Source: Burkholderiales bacterium
Lineage (GTDB): Bacteria > Pseudomonadota > Gammaproteobacteria > Burkholderiales > Casimicrobiaceae
DNA length: 64,000 nt
NCBI GenBank assembly: GCA_031260355.1
Contig: JAIRJZ010000005.1
Location: forward strand, 62,001-126,000
Direction: 5' to 3'
The position numbers and the translations under genes are program-made. The notes beneath the pieces were generated by a model. It made no database searches. It was not told where the DNA came from and worked only from the letters and a program-made list of their open reading frames with translations. Positions 24,949-34,357 of this stretch are shown here, piece by piece (within the stretch, counting starts at the first letter, position 1; the number at the start of each line of letters is the position of its first letter).

Positions 24949-25890
24949 TTACCGTTTGTTCGTAAACAGTGAGTTTTTAATATTACCGAAAAAAGTAGGT
25001 TTGGGTTGCGGCTCCTCGAAAGAAAGCAGCACTTTTTGTAGCGTCAACAAACTTTGTGGGCGGCGTGCCGGGTCGAGATCCAGACAACGGTCGATCACAT
25101 GTAACAGGGTATGCGAGTAGCGCCCCGACCACAGTTTGCGTGCGGTGATCAGGTGATCCTCTTTCATTCGGGCATCGGCGGCCTGCGGGGCAAAGCCGGC
25201 AAGGCAGGCGAACATCGACGCGCCTACGCCGTAAACGTCGGTCCACGGGCCCAGTTTTGAGACGTCGCGCTGGTACTGTTCCGGCGCGGCGAATCCCGGT
25301 GTGTACATCGGCGAAAAACGGCCGGTCGTACTCGACAAGGTCTGTTGGGCGGCGCCGAAATCGAGCAAAACCGGCGTGCCGTTGGTGCGCAGGTAAATGT
25401 TGGCGGGCTTCAGGTCCAGATGCAGTAACCGGTGGGTATGCACTTCGCGCAATCCGTTCAGCAACCGGACGAAAACGCCGCGGATGAAACGCTCCGACAG
25501 ACGATCTTGCTTGATCTGGATGTGTTGTTGCAGCGTACGGCCGTTTTCGTAGCGCATCACCATGTAAACGGTTTCATTGGCGCGGAAAAAATTGAGCACT
25601 CTGACAACGTTCGGGTGGTCGATCCGAGCCAGCGCCCGGCCTTCCTCGAAAAAGCACTTCATCCCGTAGCGGAAGGTCGTCAGGTTTTCGACGGTGCTGG
25701 CGCGGATAATGTCGCCTTCCATCCGAACGCCGAGCGTTGCCGGCATGTACTCCTTGACGGCGACGATTTCGCCGTGTTGATCCGTCGCCCGATAGACGAT
25801 CGAAAACCCACCGCGGCTGATCTGCTGTTCGATGCGGTAGTTCAGCAGCCGGTAACCCGGCGGAAGAGCCTGATTTTTGGCGACGCCCAT
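24949..25890 (-). CDS. Hanks-type serine/threonine protein kinase
   Basis: 313-residue soluble kinase. Motifs in order: a glycine loop SRGGFSIVYRAT (about 25-36), catalytic-lysine segment VAVKEY, HLDLKPANIYL (the HxDLKxxN loop), and DFGAA in place of DFG. A substrate-recognition segment APEQYQ follows. The protein ends after the kinase fold; there is no transmembrane helix and no PASTA or other sensor domain, so it is cytoplasmic and signal input must come from elsewhere. It forms a pair with the PP2C gene downstream. Confidence 0.92.
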   Translation of the reverse strand: MGVAKNQALPPGYRLLNYRIEQQISRGGFSIVYRATDQHGEIVAVKEYMPATLGVRMEGDIIRASTVENLTTFRYGMKCFFEEGRALARIDHPNVVRVLNFFRANETVYMVMRYENGRTLQQHIQIKQDRLSERFIRGVFVRLLNGLREVHTHRLLHLDLKPANIYLRTNGTPVLLDFGAAQQTLSSTTGRFSPMYTPGFAAPEQYQRDVSKLGPWTDVYGVGASMFACLAGFAPQAADARMKEDHLITARKLWSGRYSHTLLHVIDRCLDLDPARRPQSLLTLQKVLLSFEEPQPKPTFFGNIKNSLFTNKR

Positions 25891-26011
25891 GACAAAACAT
25901 TATCCGTGAGTAAATACCGATCCGGAAAACGCGACCATACCGACGGATTTTCCTTGTGTCGTTAAATAAAGTAAAGTGATACATCACGCAACCTCATGAA
26001 TTTTGGTGAAA

Positions 26012-26878
26012 ATGAACGTTTTAAGCATGACCGGCTTTGCCGCCGCCTCCGCCAGCGCCAGGGCTGATACACTGAATATCGAGTTGCGGGCGGTCAACCA
26101 CCGCTACCTTGATGCCGTTGTCAAAACACCGGACGAGTTGCGGATGCTGGAGCCATTGTTGCGCGAACGTCTGGCGGCGCGAATGAAACGCGGCAAGATC
26201 GACTGCAAAGTGTCGCGCGCCCGCAATCCGGAGGCGGCGCCGACCTTGCGGGTCGATACCGCCCAAGTCGCCGCACTGCTTGCCGCCGCCGATGAAATCC
26301 GTGTCCAGGTGCCGACGGCGGCCCCGTTGAGGGTGGCCGACATTTTGCGCTGGCCCGGGGTGCTGGCGGCGCAGGACGCCGCCGAAACGCTGACGGAGAC
26401 GGCGCTGGCGGCATTTGATGCCGCTTGGGACGATTTTGTTGCCAGCCGGGCGCGCGAAGGCGGTAAACTGGCGGCCGTTTTGCTGCAATGTTGCGATGCG
26501 ATCGACGCGCAGGTGGCGCGGGTGGCGCCGCGGATTCCGGCGATCCATGCCGCGTATCAGGCAAAGCTGACGGGGCGTTTGCAGGAAGCCGGGCTTGATC
26601 CCGACGAGGAACGGCTCAAGCAGGAGTTGGCGCTGTTTGCCACCCGGATCGAGATCAGCGAGGAGGTGACAAGACTGCTCACCCATGTCGGCGAAGTCCG
26701 GCGCGTTCTCGGCGCCGGCGGCGCGGTCGGTAAGCGGCTCGATTTTCTGGCGCAGGAGTTGCACCGGGAAGCCAATACGCTCGGCGCCAAATCGGTTGAC
26801 GCCGAACTCTCGCAGGTGGCGCTCGAACTGAAAGTATTGATTGAACAAATGCGGGAACAAATTCAAAATCTCGAATGA
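26012..26878 (+). CDS. yicC: YicC-family endoribonuclease-like protein
   Basis: 288-residue protein of the YicC/YloC family, which in E. coli acts as an RNA-binding endoribonuclease affecting stress regulation. It has the conserved start SMTGFA, the segment ELRAVNHRYLDAVVK, a central RLLTHV-like stretch, and the C-terminal signature KRLDFLAQELHREANTLGAKS. The frame reaches back to a TTG at 26003; the ATG at 26012 is preferred. It is followed by gmk after 8 bases, the usual yicC-gmk-rpoZ order. Confidence 0.93.
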   Translation: MNVLSMTGFAAASASARADTLNIELRAVNHRYLDAVVKTPDELRMLEPLLRERLAARMKRGKIDCKVSRARNPEAAPTLRVDTAQVAALLAAADEIRVQVPTAAPLRVADILRWPGVLAAQDAAETLTETALAAFDAAWDDFVASRAREGGKLAAVLLQCCDAIDAQVARVAPRIPAIHAAYQAKLTGRLQEAGLDPDEERLKQELALFATRIEISEEVTRLLTHVGEVRRVLGAGGAVGKRLDFLAQELHREANTLGAKSVDAELSQVALELKVLIEQMREQIQNLE

Positions 26879-26886
26879 GGAAAGAT

Positions 26887-27540
26887 ATGTCAGAAATTAC
26901 AAAGTCTCCGTCGCTTGCTGCCGGTTGTCTTTTCGTGCTGGCGGCTCCGTCCGGCACCGGCAAGACGAGTCTGGTCAATGCGTTGCTGGCCCGCGAACCG
27001 GGGATCCGGTTGTCGGTGTCGTACACCACCCGGGCGCCGCGCCCCGGCGAACAGGAGGGCGTTCACTACCACTTCGTCGATGACACCCGCTTTCAGGCGT
27101 TGCAACAGAACGGCGAATTTCTCGAAACCGCGCGCGTGTACGACCATTGGTACGCGACCTCGGCGGTCTGGCTGAAAAAACAAGTCGAGGCCGGACAGGA
27201 CGTTTTGCTGGAAATTGACTGGCAGGGCGCGATGCAGGTGCGGGCGCGGTTTCCGGACAGCGTACAGATTTTCGTGTTGCCGCCGTCGCTCGCCACGTTG
27301 CGGGAGCGGCTGGAGAAGCGCGGACAGGACACCCCCGAGGTCATTGCCCGCCGGCTGATCAGCGTCCGGGAAGAATTCCGGCATTATGTCGATTTCGATT
27401 ATGTTATTATTAATCAAACATTTGACAACGCCGTCGAAGATTTGGTCGCAATTATTCGCGCCGCCCGCTTGTACGCGCCGCGGCAGCGGTTGCGGCAGGC
27501 GCGGTTGTTGCGTGAATTGATGACGTCGGCCGGTTGCTGA
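26887..27540 (+). CDS. gmk: Guanylate kinase
   Basis: 217-residue enzyme phosphorylating GMP to GDP. The P-loop is APSGTGKTSL, the GMP-binding region is SYTTRAPRPGEQEGVHYHF, and the lid and C-terminal helices are complete. The start at 26887 has GAGGAAAG just upstream; the earlier in-frame ATG at 26875 overlaps yicC and is less likely. It belongs to the yicC-gmk-rpoZ-spoT group. Confidence 0.97.
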   Translation: MSEITKSPSLAAGCLFVLAAPSGTGKTSLVNALLAREPGIRLSVSYTTRAPRPGEQEGVHYHFVDDTRFQALQQNGEFLETARVYDHWYATSAVWLKKQVEAGQDVLLEIDWQGAMQVRARFPDSVQIFVLPPSLATLRERLEKRGQDTPEVIARRLISVREEFRHYVDFDYVIINQTFDNAVEDLVAIIRAARLYAPRQRLRQARLLRELMTSAGC

Positions 27541-27564
27541 CTTTTCTGTTTCGAAGGATTGCCC

Positions 27565-27963
27565 ATGGCGCGTATCACCATTGAAGATTGTTTGACCCAA
27601 ATCCCCAACCGTTTCGAGTTGACGCTGGCCGCCTCCAACCGGGCGCGTTTGCTGTCAACCGGCGCACAGCCATTGCTTGATCCGATGCGCGACAAACCGA
27701 CGGTGATCGCGTTGCGCGAAATTGCCGCCGGTAAAGTCGGCGTCGAAATGCTGCACAAGCAAACGGCCAACAAAGTGTCGCTCGCCGAAGCTTTTTCGGG
27801 CGAGGCACTGTTTACCGCGCCGATGGCGTCGCCTGCGGTTGCTACCGAAGCCATCGAAGCCGTCGCCGAACCGGCTGAAGCGGTCGAGTCGGCTGAAGTG
27901 GTAGTCGAGCTGACCGAGCCGATCGAACCGGTCAAGCCGGTCGCGGATGAAGAAGCGTCATGA
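27565..27963 (+). CDS. rpoZ: RNA polymerase omega subunit with an extended C-terminus
   Basis: 132-residue omega subunit. The first 65 residues are standard: [24 protein letters not shown] and the [13 protein letters not shown] segment. Typical omega proteins have 70-90 residues; this one has about 50 more, rich in Ala, Glu, Val and Pro with EA/EP repeats, probably disordered. A GAAGGA ribosome site precedes the ATG at 27565. It lies 24 bases after gmk and upstream of spoT, the classic order; omega is also needed for E. coli RNA polymerase to respond fully to ppGpp. Confidence 0.95.
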   Translation: MARITIEDCLTQIPNRFELTLAASNRARLLSTGAQPLLDPMRDKPTVIALREIAAGKVGVEMLHKQTANKVSLAEAFSGEALFTAPMASPAVATEAIEAVAEPAEAVESAEVVVELTEPIEPVKPVADEEAS

Positions 27964-28103
27964 CCGGAAGCGTTTTCTCGAAAGCGTTGACACCGGGTGC
28001 TGCCGGTTTTGGGGCGGCGTTGATAGCCATACGTATTTCAGAAGAGGGCTTCCGCTGTTGCGCATGGGCCTCTCGCGGGTAGCAACGCTGCCCGCCGAAG
28101 GAA

Positions 28104-30293
28104 GTGCCGACCAGCGATCTCCTGCGCAAGCTTGGGCAGTATCTGCCCTCCGATGAGGTCGCGCTGGTCGAACGCGCGTACCGCTTTGCGGAGCGTGCGC
28201 ACACCGGCCAGTTTCGCAAGTCCGGCGAACCTTATATCACCCATCCACTGGCGGTGACCAGCATTCTTGCCGGTTGGCAACTCGACGCGCAGGCATTGGC
28301 GGCGGCGTTGTTGCACGATGTGCTCGAAGACACGTCGATCCACAAGGAAGAGCTGGCGCGCGAGTTCGATACGGTCGTTGCCGATCTGGTCGATGCGGTG
28401 TCCAAGCTCAACCAACTCGACTTTACGTCGCGTGAGGAAGCGCAGGCGGAGAACTTCAGCAAAATGGTGCTGGCGATGGCGCGCGATGTGCGCGTGATCC
28501 TGATCAAACTGGCCGACCGTTTTCACAACATGCAGACGCTGGGTTCGATGAATCAGGCGTCGCGCTGGCGGATTGCCCGCGAAACGCGCGACATTTATGC
28601 GCCGATTGCGCAGCGGCTCGGGCTGTATGCGTTGCGGCAAAGCCTGCTCGATTTGTCATTCAAACACTTTTACCCGTACCGTCATCGGGTGCTCGGCAAT
28701 ACGATTGAAACCATTCGCGCCGCCCGCCGTGATACGGTGGACAGCGTGTTGTCGCTGTTGCGCGAACGTTTGGCGCAGCAACCGCAACTCAACGCCGAAG
28801 TCAGCGCCCGCGAAAAGACAGTTTGTTCGGCGTACAACAAAATGCGCGAAAAAAACATTCCGCTGCAGCAAGTGATGGAGCCTTGCGGCGTGTTGGTGTT
28901 GACGAATTCGCGCAACGACTGTTACGCTGCGCTGGGGGCGCTGCACGAAATCTACAAACCGCTGCCGGGGCGTTTCAAGGATTACATCGCGATCCCGAAA
29001 GCCAACGGTTATCAGGCGCTGCATACGACGCTGTTCGGGCCCGGCAGCATGCCGATCGACGTGCAGATCCGTTCCCGCGACATGGATCTGGTCGCCGAAA
29101 TGGGGGTGGCGGCGTACTGGATGTACCGCTCGGCGAGCGACCTCGCGCATCTGGCCGAAACGCAGCAGAACACCCGCCGCTGGCTGAAAGGGCTGCTCGA
29201 AATGCAGACCGAAGGCGACGATTCGCGCGATTTCGTCGAAAACATCAAGCGCGATCTTTTTCCCGAGGAGATTTACGTTTTCACGCCGAAGGGACGCATC
29301 ATGGTCTTGCCGCGCGGCGCCACCGTCATCGACTTCGCTTACAACATCCATACGGACATCGGCAACCACTGCGCTGGTGCCCGGATCGATCATGAGATCA
29401 TGCCGCTGCGCACGGTGCTGAAAAACGGTCATCAGGTCGAGGTGCTGACCGATGCCGCCGCGCAGCCGATGCCGGCCTGGTTGTCGCTGGTTGTGACCGG
29501 CAAAGCGCGTTCGGCGATTCGCAACTATCTCAAAAACCAGCAACAGCAAACGTCGGCGGCGCTCGGCGAGCGACTGCTCGGACACGCGCTGACCATTTTC
29601 AAGCTTGAAGCCGGAAAGATTGCGCCGGAACAGTGGCAGGCGTTTGCCGAAGCGCAAGGGGTGAAAACGACGGCCGATCTGTTCACCGACATCGGACGCG
29701 GCAAGCGGTTGCCGTTCATGGTGGCACAAACCTTTTCCCGCTGGTTGCGGGGCGACCCGCCGTTGCCGGAGCGACAGTCCGGCAAGCGGTTGCCGTCGAT
29801 GATGGCGAAAACCTTCTCTCGCTGGTGGCACGGCGATCAACCGTCGCTGCGGTTGCAATTGCGCGATGGCGACAGCGACGTTTTGTGCTATGCGTCGTGC
29901 TGCCGACCACTGCCCAACGATCCGATCATCGGATGGTTCCGGCCGGGACAGGGGCTGGAAGTTCACGTCCGCGATTGCGCTGTGCTGAAGCAGCATGCGG
30001 CTCAGCCGGGCGAATGGGTGGAAATGGCCTGGCCCGACACATCGCAAGCGCTGTTCATCTCGGAAGTCCGCTCGTGGGCGCCGGATCGACAGGGATTACT
30101 GGCCGACCAGGCCAGTGCGATTGCGCAGGCCGGCGCCAACATTCTTCAAGTCAACATCGAGCGGCCGCAAGGACAAGCGCCGTCGGCGATGCAGTTTCAG
30201 ATCGAAGTGCGCGACCGCCAGCATCTCGCTGACGTATTGCGGGGTTTGCGGCGTGTTGCCGGTGTCAAGAAGGTACAGCGAGGGAAAGCGTAA
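28104..30293 (+). CDS. spoT: SpoT/Rel-family (p)ppGpp hydrolase with an altered synthetase domain
   Basis: 729 residues starting at a GTG with a GAAGGAA site. The HD hydrolase domain is intact: H47, HDVLED at 71-76 and KLADRFHN. The synthetase domain keeps KDYIAIPKANGYQALHTT, but key sites differ. The catalytic Asp259 of E. coli SpoT is Glu (VMEPCG) and its Glu319 is Asp (PIDVQIR); the G-loop reads SAREKTVCSAY instead of SGREKxxYSIY. TGS (IYVFTPKGRI), a Cys-Cys ZFD-like region (CYASCC) and a C-terminal ACT domain follow. Residues 533-559 and 560-586 are a tandem duplication. It is probably mainly a hydrolase; activity is inferred. Confidence 0.93.
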   Translation: MPTSDLLRKLGQYLPSDEVALVERAYRFAERAHTGQFRKSGEPYITHPLAVTSILAGWQLDAQALAAALLHDVLEDTSIHKEELAREFDTVVADLVDAVSKLNQLDFTSREEAQAENFSKMVLAMARDVRVILIKLADRFHNMQTLGSMNQASRWRIARETRDIYAPIAQRLGLYALRQSLLDLSFKHFYPYRHRVLGNTIETIRAARRDTVDSVLSLLRERLAQQPQLNAEVSAREKTVCSAYNKMREKNIPLQQVMEPCGVLVLTNSRNDCYAALGALHEIYKPLPGRFKDYIAIPKANGYQALHTTLFGPGSMPIDVQIRSRDMDLVAEMGVAAYWMYRSASDLAHLAETQQNTRRWLKGLLEMQTEGDDSRDFVENIKRDLFPEEIYVFTPKGRIMVLPRGATVIDFAYNIHTDIGNHCAGARIDHEIMPLRTVLKNGHQVEVLTDAAAQPMPAWLSLVVTGKARSAIRNYLKNQQQQTSAALGERLLGHALTIFKLEAGKIAPEQWQAFAEAQGVKTTADLFTDIGRGKRLPFMVAQTFSRWLRGDPPLPERQSGKRLPSMMAKTFSRWWHGDQPSLRLQLRDGDSDVLCYASCCRPLPNDPIIGWFRPGQGLEVHVRDCAVLKQHAAQPGEWVEMAWPDTSQALFISEVRSWAPDRQGLLADQASAIAQAGANILQVNIERPQGQAPSAMQFQIEVRDRQHLADVLRGLRRVAGVKKVQRGKA
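29700..29846 (+). repeat. Imperfect 81-base tandem duplication inside spoT
   Basis: GGCAAGCGGTTGCCGT occurs at 29700 and again at 29781, a period of 81 bases (27 codons). The translated units both contain GKRLP, then TFSRW, then GD. The second copy has diverged toward its end. The duplication keeps the reading frame and lies in the linker before the Cys-Cys region. Confidence 0.85.
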
Positions 30294-30388
30294 GCGGGAA
30301 TGAAGACTCTCTGAGCACTGACCTCTGATACCCTGATAGAATCGAGGCGCTGCGTTAAACGGTATCATTTTCGAACGGAGATAGCACT

Positions 30389-31018
30389 GTGTGGGATATT
30401 ATTCAGGCCGCCGGCTGGCCGATCTGGTTTCTGATTGCGGCTTCGGTCATTGCGCTGCCGATCATTGTCGAGCGCTGCTGGACATTGCGCCGTGCCAATA
30501 TCATTCCCAGAGGGTTGGTCGATCAGGTGCTCGCCGAGTACCGGCAGAGAGGAATGAGCACCCAGCTGCTAACCAAAACGGCGCAACACGGCCCGCTCGG
30601 GCAAATCATCGCCGCCGGGCTGGCCAACGCTCAGGCGCCACGGGTAGTGATGAAGGAGGCGATTGAAGAAGTGGGTCGCGTTGTCACCCACCGTCTTGAC
30701 CGGTTTCTGACGACGCTGGGAACGATTGCCGCGATGGCGCCGCTGATGGGATTGTTCGGCACGGTGGTCGGGATGATTGAGATTTTCGGTTCGACGACTG
30801 CCGCCGGCACCAATCCGGCGCAGCTGGCGCACGGCATTTCGATAGCGCTCTACAACACCGGTTTCGGACTGATGATCGCCATTCCCTGCATGATTTTCTA
30901 CCGGCATTTCCGGGCGCTGGTCGAGTCCTATATTGTCGAGATGGAGCGCGAAGCCATCCGGCTGGTCGATGCGGTTCATACCAGTTCTTCCATCAGAAAA
31001 GCAGCGCCGACGCCATGA
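30389..31018 (+). CDS. exbB: ExbB/TolQ/MotA-type proton-channel protein
   Basis: 209-residue inner-membrane protein with three membrane helices, which with ExbD converts proton flow into force on TonB. The helix near residues 10-30 is followed by a cytoplasmic loop. The second and third helices carry the conserved LGTIAAMAPLMGLFGTVVGM and ISIALYNTGFGLMIAIP stretches. The GTG start at 30389 has a CGGAGATA ribosome site. It overlaps exbD by four bases (ATGA), so translation is coupled. No tonB is present. Confidence 0.93.
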   Translation: MWDIIQAAGWPIWFLIAASVIALPIIVERCWTLRRANIIPRGLVDQVLAEYRQRGMSTQLLTKTAQHGPLGQIIAAGLANAQAPRVVMKEAIEEVGRVVTHRLDRFLTTLGTIAAMAPLMGLFGTVVGMIEIFGSTTAAGTNPAQLAHGISIALYNTGFGLMIAIPCMIFYRHFRALVESYIVEMEREAIRLVDAVHTSSSIRKAAPTP

Positions 31019-31434
31019 ATTTACGCGGTTACCGGATGCGCGATGAGCCGGAGATCAACTTCATTCCGTTGATCGACGTGCTGCTGGTGATTCTGATTTT
31101 CCTGATGGTCAGCACCACCTACCAGCGCATCAACGAGTTGCAGATCATGCTGCCCGAAGCCAATGCCGACAAGCCGCAAACGAAGCCGGTCGAAATCAAT
31201 GTCGGCGTCGATGCGCTGGGCAATTATGTGGTGAACAGGCAAGTGTTCCGTTTTTCGACGGTCGAAGACTTTGCCGCGCTGTTACAGGCGGCGGCGCAGG
31301 ACAGCCAAGAGCCGGTGGTGATCATCAACGCCGACGCCAGCGCTTCGCATCAATCGGTCATCCGGGTGATGGAGGCGGCGCGGCTCGCCAACATGCCGAG
31401 AATCACGTTTGCCACCCGGATTCCCGGCACCTGA
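31015..31434 (+). CDS. exbD: ExbD/TolR-type biopolymer transport protein
   Basis: 139-residue protein with one N-terminal membrane helix and a periplasmic domain. The essential aspartate lies in INFIPLIDVLLVILIFLM. It partners ExbB, whose stop codon overlaps its start. Placement just upstream of lpxK is the standard betaproteobacterial arrangement and suggests envelope-related regulation rather than a siderophore locus. Confidence 0.93.
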   Translation: MNLRGYRMRDEPEINFIPLIDVLLVILIFLMVSTTYQRINELQIMLPEANADKPQTKPVEINVGVDALGNYVVNRQVFRFSTVEDFAALLQAAAQDSQEPVVIINADASASHQSVIRVMEAARLANMPRITFATRIPGT

Positions 31435-31448
31435 TCCGTTGCGTGCCG

Positions 31449-32486
31449 ATGGGCGGATCGCAAACGCTGCTGAAAACCTGGTACGCGCCGCGGATGACGT
31501 GGCTGGCGTGGTTATTGTCGCCGTTGTCGCTGCTGTTTCGCGCGGCGGTTGCCGTTCGCGCTTGGCTGTACCGGCGCGGACTGATCCGCGGCTTCGCCTT
31601 GCCGGTACCGGTCATCGTCGTCGGCAACATCACCGTCGGCGGCACCGGCAAAACGCCGTTCGTGATCGCGCTGGCGCGAGCGATGACAGCGCGTGGTTTT
31701 CGACCGGGTGTGATCAGCCGCGGTTACGGCGGCAATGTCGGTGGCCGCAGCGTTTGTGTCGCTGCCGACAGCGAGGCTCGGGAGGTCGGCGACGAGGCGC
31801 TATTGGTGGCGCGCGCCGGTGTGCCGATAGCGGTCGGTCGTGATCGCGTCGCCACCGGCAGAGCGTTGCTGGCGGCGTATCCCGAGATTGACGTGATCGT
31901 TTCCGATGATGGGCTGCAACATTACCGGCTGGTGCGGACGTTTGAAATCGCGTTGCTCGACGGCGAGCGTCAACTCGGCAACCGGCTGCCGTTACCAGCA
32001 GGGCCGCTGCGCGAACCGCCGCAACGGCTGAAACAGGTTAACGCGGTGGTGTTGACCGCGGTCGATGACGAGAAGCGAAGCGATTTCTTCGGTGTCCCGG
32101 TGTTCCGGCAGACGCTGAAAGCGGAAACCTTGCGCAGCGTCACCAAGCCCGACGAGCAGTGCGCGACCGATTTTTTTTCGAACGAAGAAGGCATTCATGC
32201 TGTCGCCGGTATTGGCCATCCCGAGCGCTTTTTTGCGACGTTACAGCGGCTCGGCATTCGCGCGATGCCGCATGCGTTTGCCGACCACCACCGTTTTTCG
32301 GCGGCCGATCTGGCGCTGCCCGACGCCCGCTGGATTCTGATGACCGAGAAAGACGCGGTCAAATGTGCGAAGATTGCTGATGAACGCTGTTGGTATTTGC
32401 CGGTCACCGGTACGATAGAGCCGTCGTTGCTGCGCCTCGTCGAAGAAACATTGCGCGGCCAATGGTCGCAAGGAGAATCGCCATGA
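31449..32486 (+). CDS. lpxK: Tetraacyldisaccharide 4'-kinase
   Basis: 345-residue membrane-bound kinase that phosphorylates the lipid A precursor at the 4' position. An N-terminal hydrophobic segment anchors it. The P-loop [10 protein letters not shown] is followed by [15 protein letters not shown], and [12 protein letters not shown]. The frame also offers a GTG two codons upstream (31443); no ribosome site separates the two. Its stop overlaps the next start by four bases. Confidence 0.95.
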   Translation: MGGSQTLLKTWYAPRMTWLAWLLSPLSLLFRAAVAVRAWLYRRGLIRGFALPVPVIVVGNITVGGTGKTPFVIALARAMTARGFRPGVISRGYGGNVGGRSVCVAADSEAREVGDEALLVARAGVPIAVGRDRVATGRALLAAYPEIDVIVSDDGLQHYRLVRTFEIALLDGERQLGNRLPLPAGPLREPPQRLKQVNAVVLTAVDDEKRSDFFGVPVFRQTLKAETLRSVTKPDEQCATDFFSNEEGIHAVAGIGHPERFFATLQRLGIRAMPHAFADHHRFSAADLALPDARWILMTEKDAVKCAKIADERCWYLPVTGTIEPSLLRLVEETLRGQWSQGESP

Positions 32487-32695
32487 ACGAACCCGCTTCG
32501 CCGAAGTTAGATCCCAAGCTGCTGGAGATTTTGGTGTGCCCGGTCACGCATGGGACGCTGGTGTATGATGCCGAACGCCGGGAACTGATCTCGAAGAGCG
32601 CCCGGCTGGCTTACCCGGTTCGCGACGGCATTCCGGTGATGCTTGAAGATGAGGCGCGCAAGCTCGAGCCGGCAGAGATCGAGGCGTTGCGCTGA
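32483..32695 (+). CDS. ycaR: Trm112/YcaR family small protein
   Basis: 70-residue protein of the Trm112-like (UPF0434) family. It contains [34 protein letters not shown] and a single cysteine. In many proteobacteria it sits between lpxK and kdsB, as here. The start at 32483 has an AAGGAGAA ribosome site within the end of lpxK. Its molecular role in bacteria is unsettled. Confidence 0.93.
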   Translation: MNEPASPKLDPKLLEILVCPVTHGTLVYDAERRELISKSARLAYPVRDGIPVMLEDEARKLEPAEIEALR

Positions 32696-32714
32696 TCGTT
32701 CACAGTCGAAAATC

Positions 32715-33500
32715 ATGTCGTTTACCATCATTATTCCCGCCCGCTTCGCTTCAACCCGGTTGCCGGGCAAGCCACTGGCCGATCTCGGCGGCGCGCCGCT
32801 GGTGGTGCGTGTCGCTCAGCAGGCGGCGCGGGTTCGCAACGTGCGGGTGGTTGTGGCCACCGACGACGCGCGCATCGCGGAAACCGTGCGAAGTGCCGGC
32901 ATCGAAACGCTGATGACGCGCGCCGATCACCCGACCGGCACCGACCGGCTTGCCGAAGCGGCGACGCTGCTGGGCTTGCCCGACCACAGCATCGTCGTCA
33001 ATGTTCAGGGCGACGAGCCTTTTCTGGCACCGACGCTGATTGAGCGTGTTGCCGAGAAGTTGACGTTGCACGAAGATGCGGCGATGGCGACGGCCTGCCA
33101 TCCTTTGGGTTCGCTGGCCGAGGCGCGCAACCCGAACGTCGTCAAGGCAGTGCTCGACCATCTCGGTTATGCGCTGTATTTCAGCCGGGCGCTGATCCCG
33201 TTTGCGCGCGATGCGATGGTGTCTTTGCCGGAGGAGGCCGTTCTGTCAACGTACCCGGCTGAACATCCGCTGTACCGCCATTACGGGCTGTATGCGTATC
33301 GCGTGTCGTTCCTGCGGCTGTTTCCGACGTTGCCGGTGGCGCCGATTGAGGCCATTGAAAAGCTTGAGCAGTTGCGGGTGTTGTGGCACGGCTATCGAAT
33401 CGCTGTCGAGATCGCCGAGGAAGCGCCCGCGCCGGGGATCGACACCGAAGAAGACTTGGCGATGGCTCGCCGGTTGTGGGAACAAACACACGGCGCTTGA
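32715..33500 (+). CDS. kdsB: 3-deoxy-manno-octulosonate cytidylyltransferase
   Basis: 261-residue enzyme that activates Kdo with CTP for lipopolysaccharide core synthesis. The signature IPARFASTRLPGKPL at the N-terminus, NVQGDEPF with metal-binding Asp, and the C-terminal PGIDTEEDL motif are visible. It begins 19 bases after ycaR. The 190 bases that follow, up to adk, contain no gene. Confidence 0.97.
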   Translation: MSFTIIIPARFASTRLPGKPLADLGGAPLVVRVAQQAARVRNVRVVVATDDARIAETVRSAGIETLMTRADHPTGTDRLAEAATLLGLPDHSIVVNVQGDEPFLAPTLIERVAEKLTLHEDAAMATACHPLGSLAEARNPNVVKAVLDHLGYALYFSRALIPFARDAMVSLPEEAVLSTYPAEHPLYRHYGLYAYRVSFLRLFPTLPVAPIEAIEKLEQLRVLWHGYRIAVEIAEEAPAPGIDTEEDLAMARRLWEQTHGA

Positions 33501-33654
33501 AACGCGGCCTTGGCAAACGGCGGCAACGGTTGACGTACTGCCGCGCAACATAGAAAATCAAAAAGTCAGCGGAAACGGCCGCCTCACGAGGTTTGGCGGC
33601 AAAAACGCGGCGGTTTTCAAGCAGTTTTCATTCTGGGCGGGCTGTACCGTATGA

Positions 33655-34353
<699 letters not shown>

Positions 34354-34357
34354 GAAA

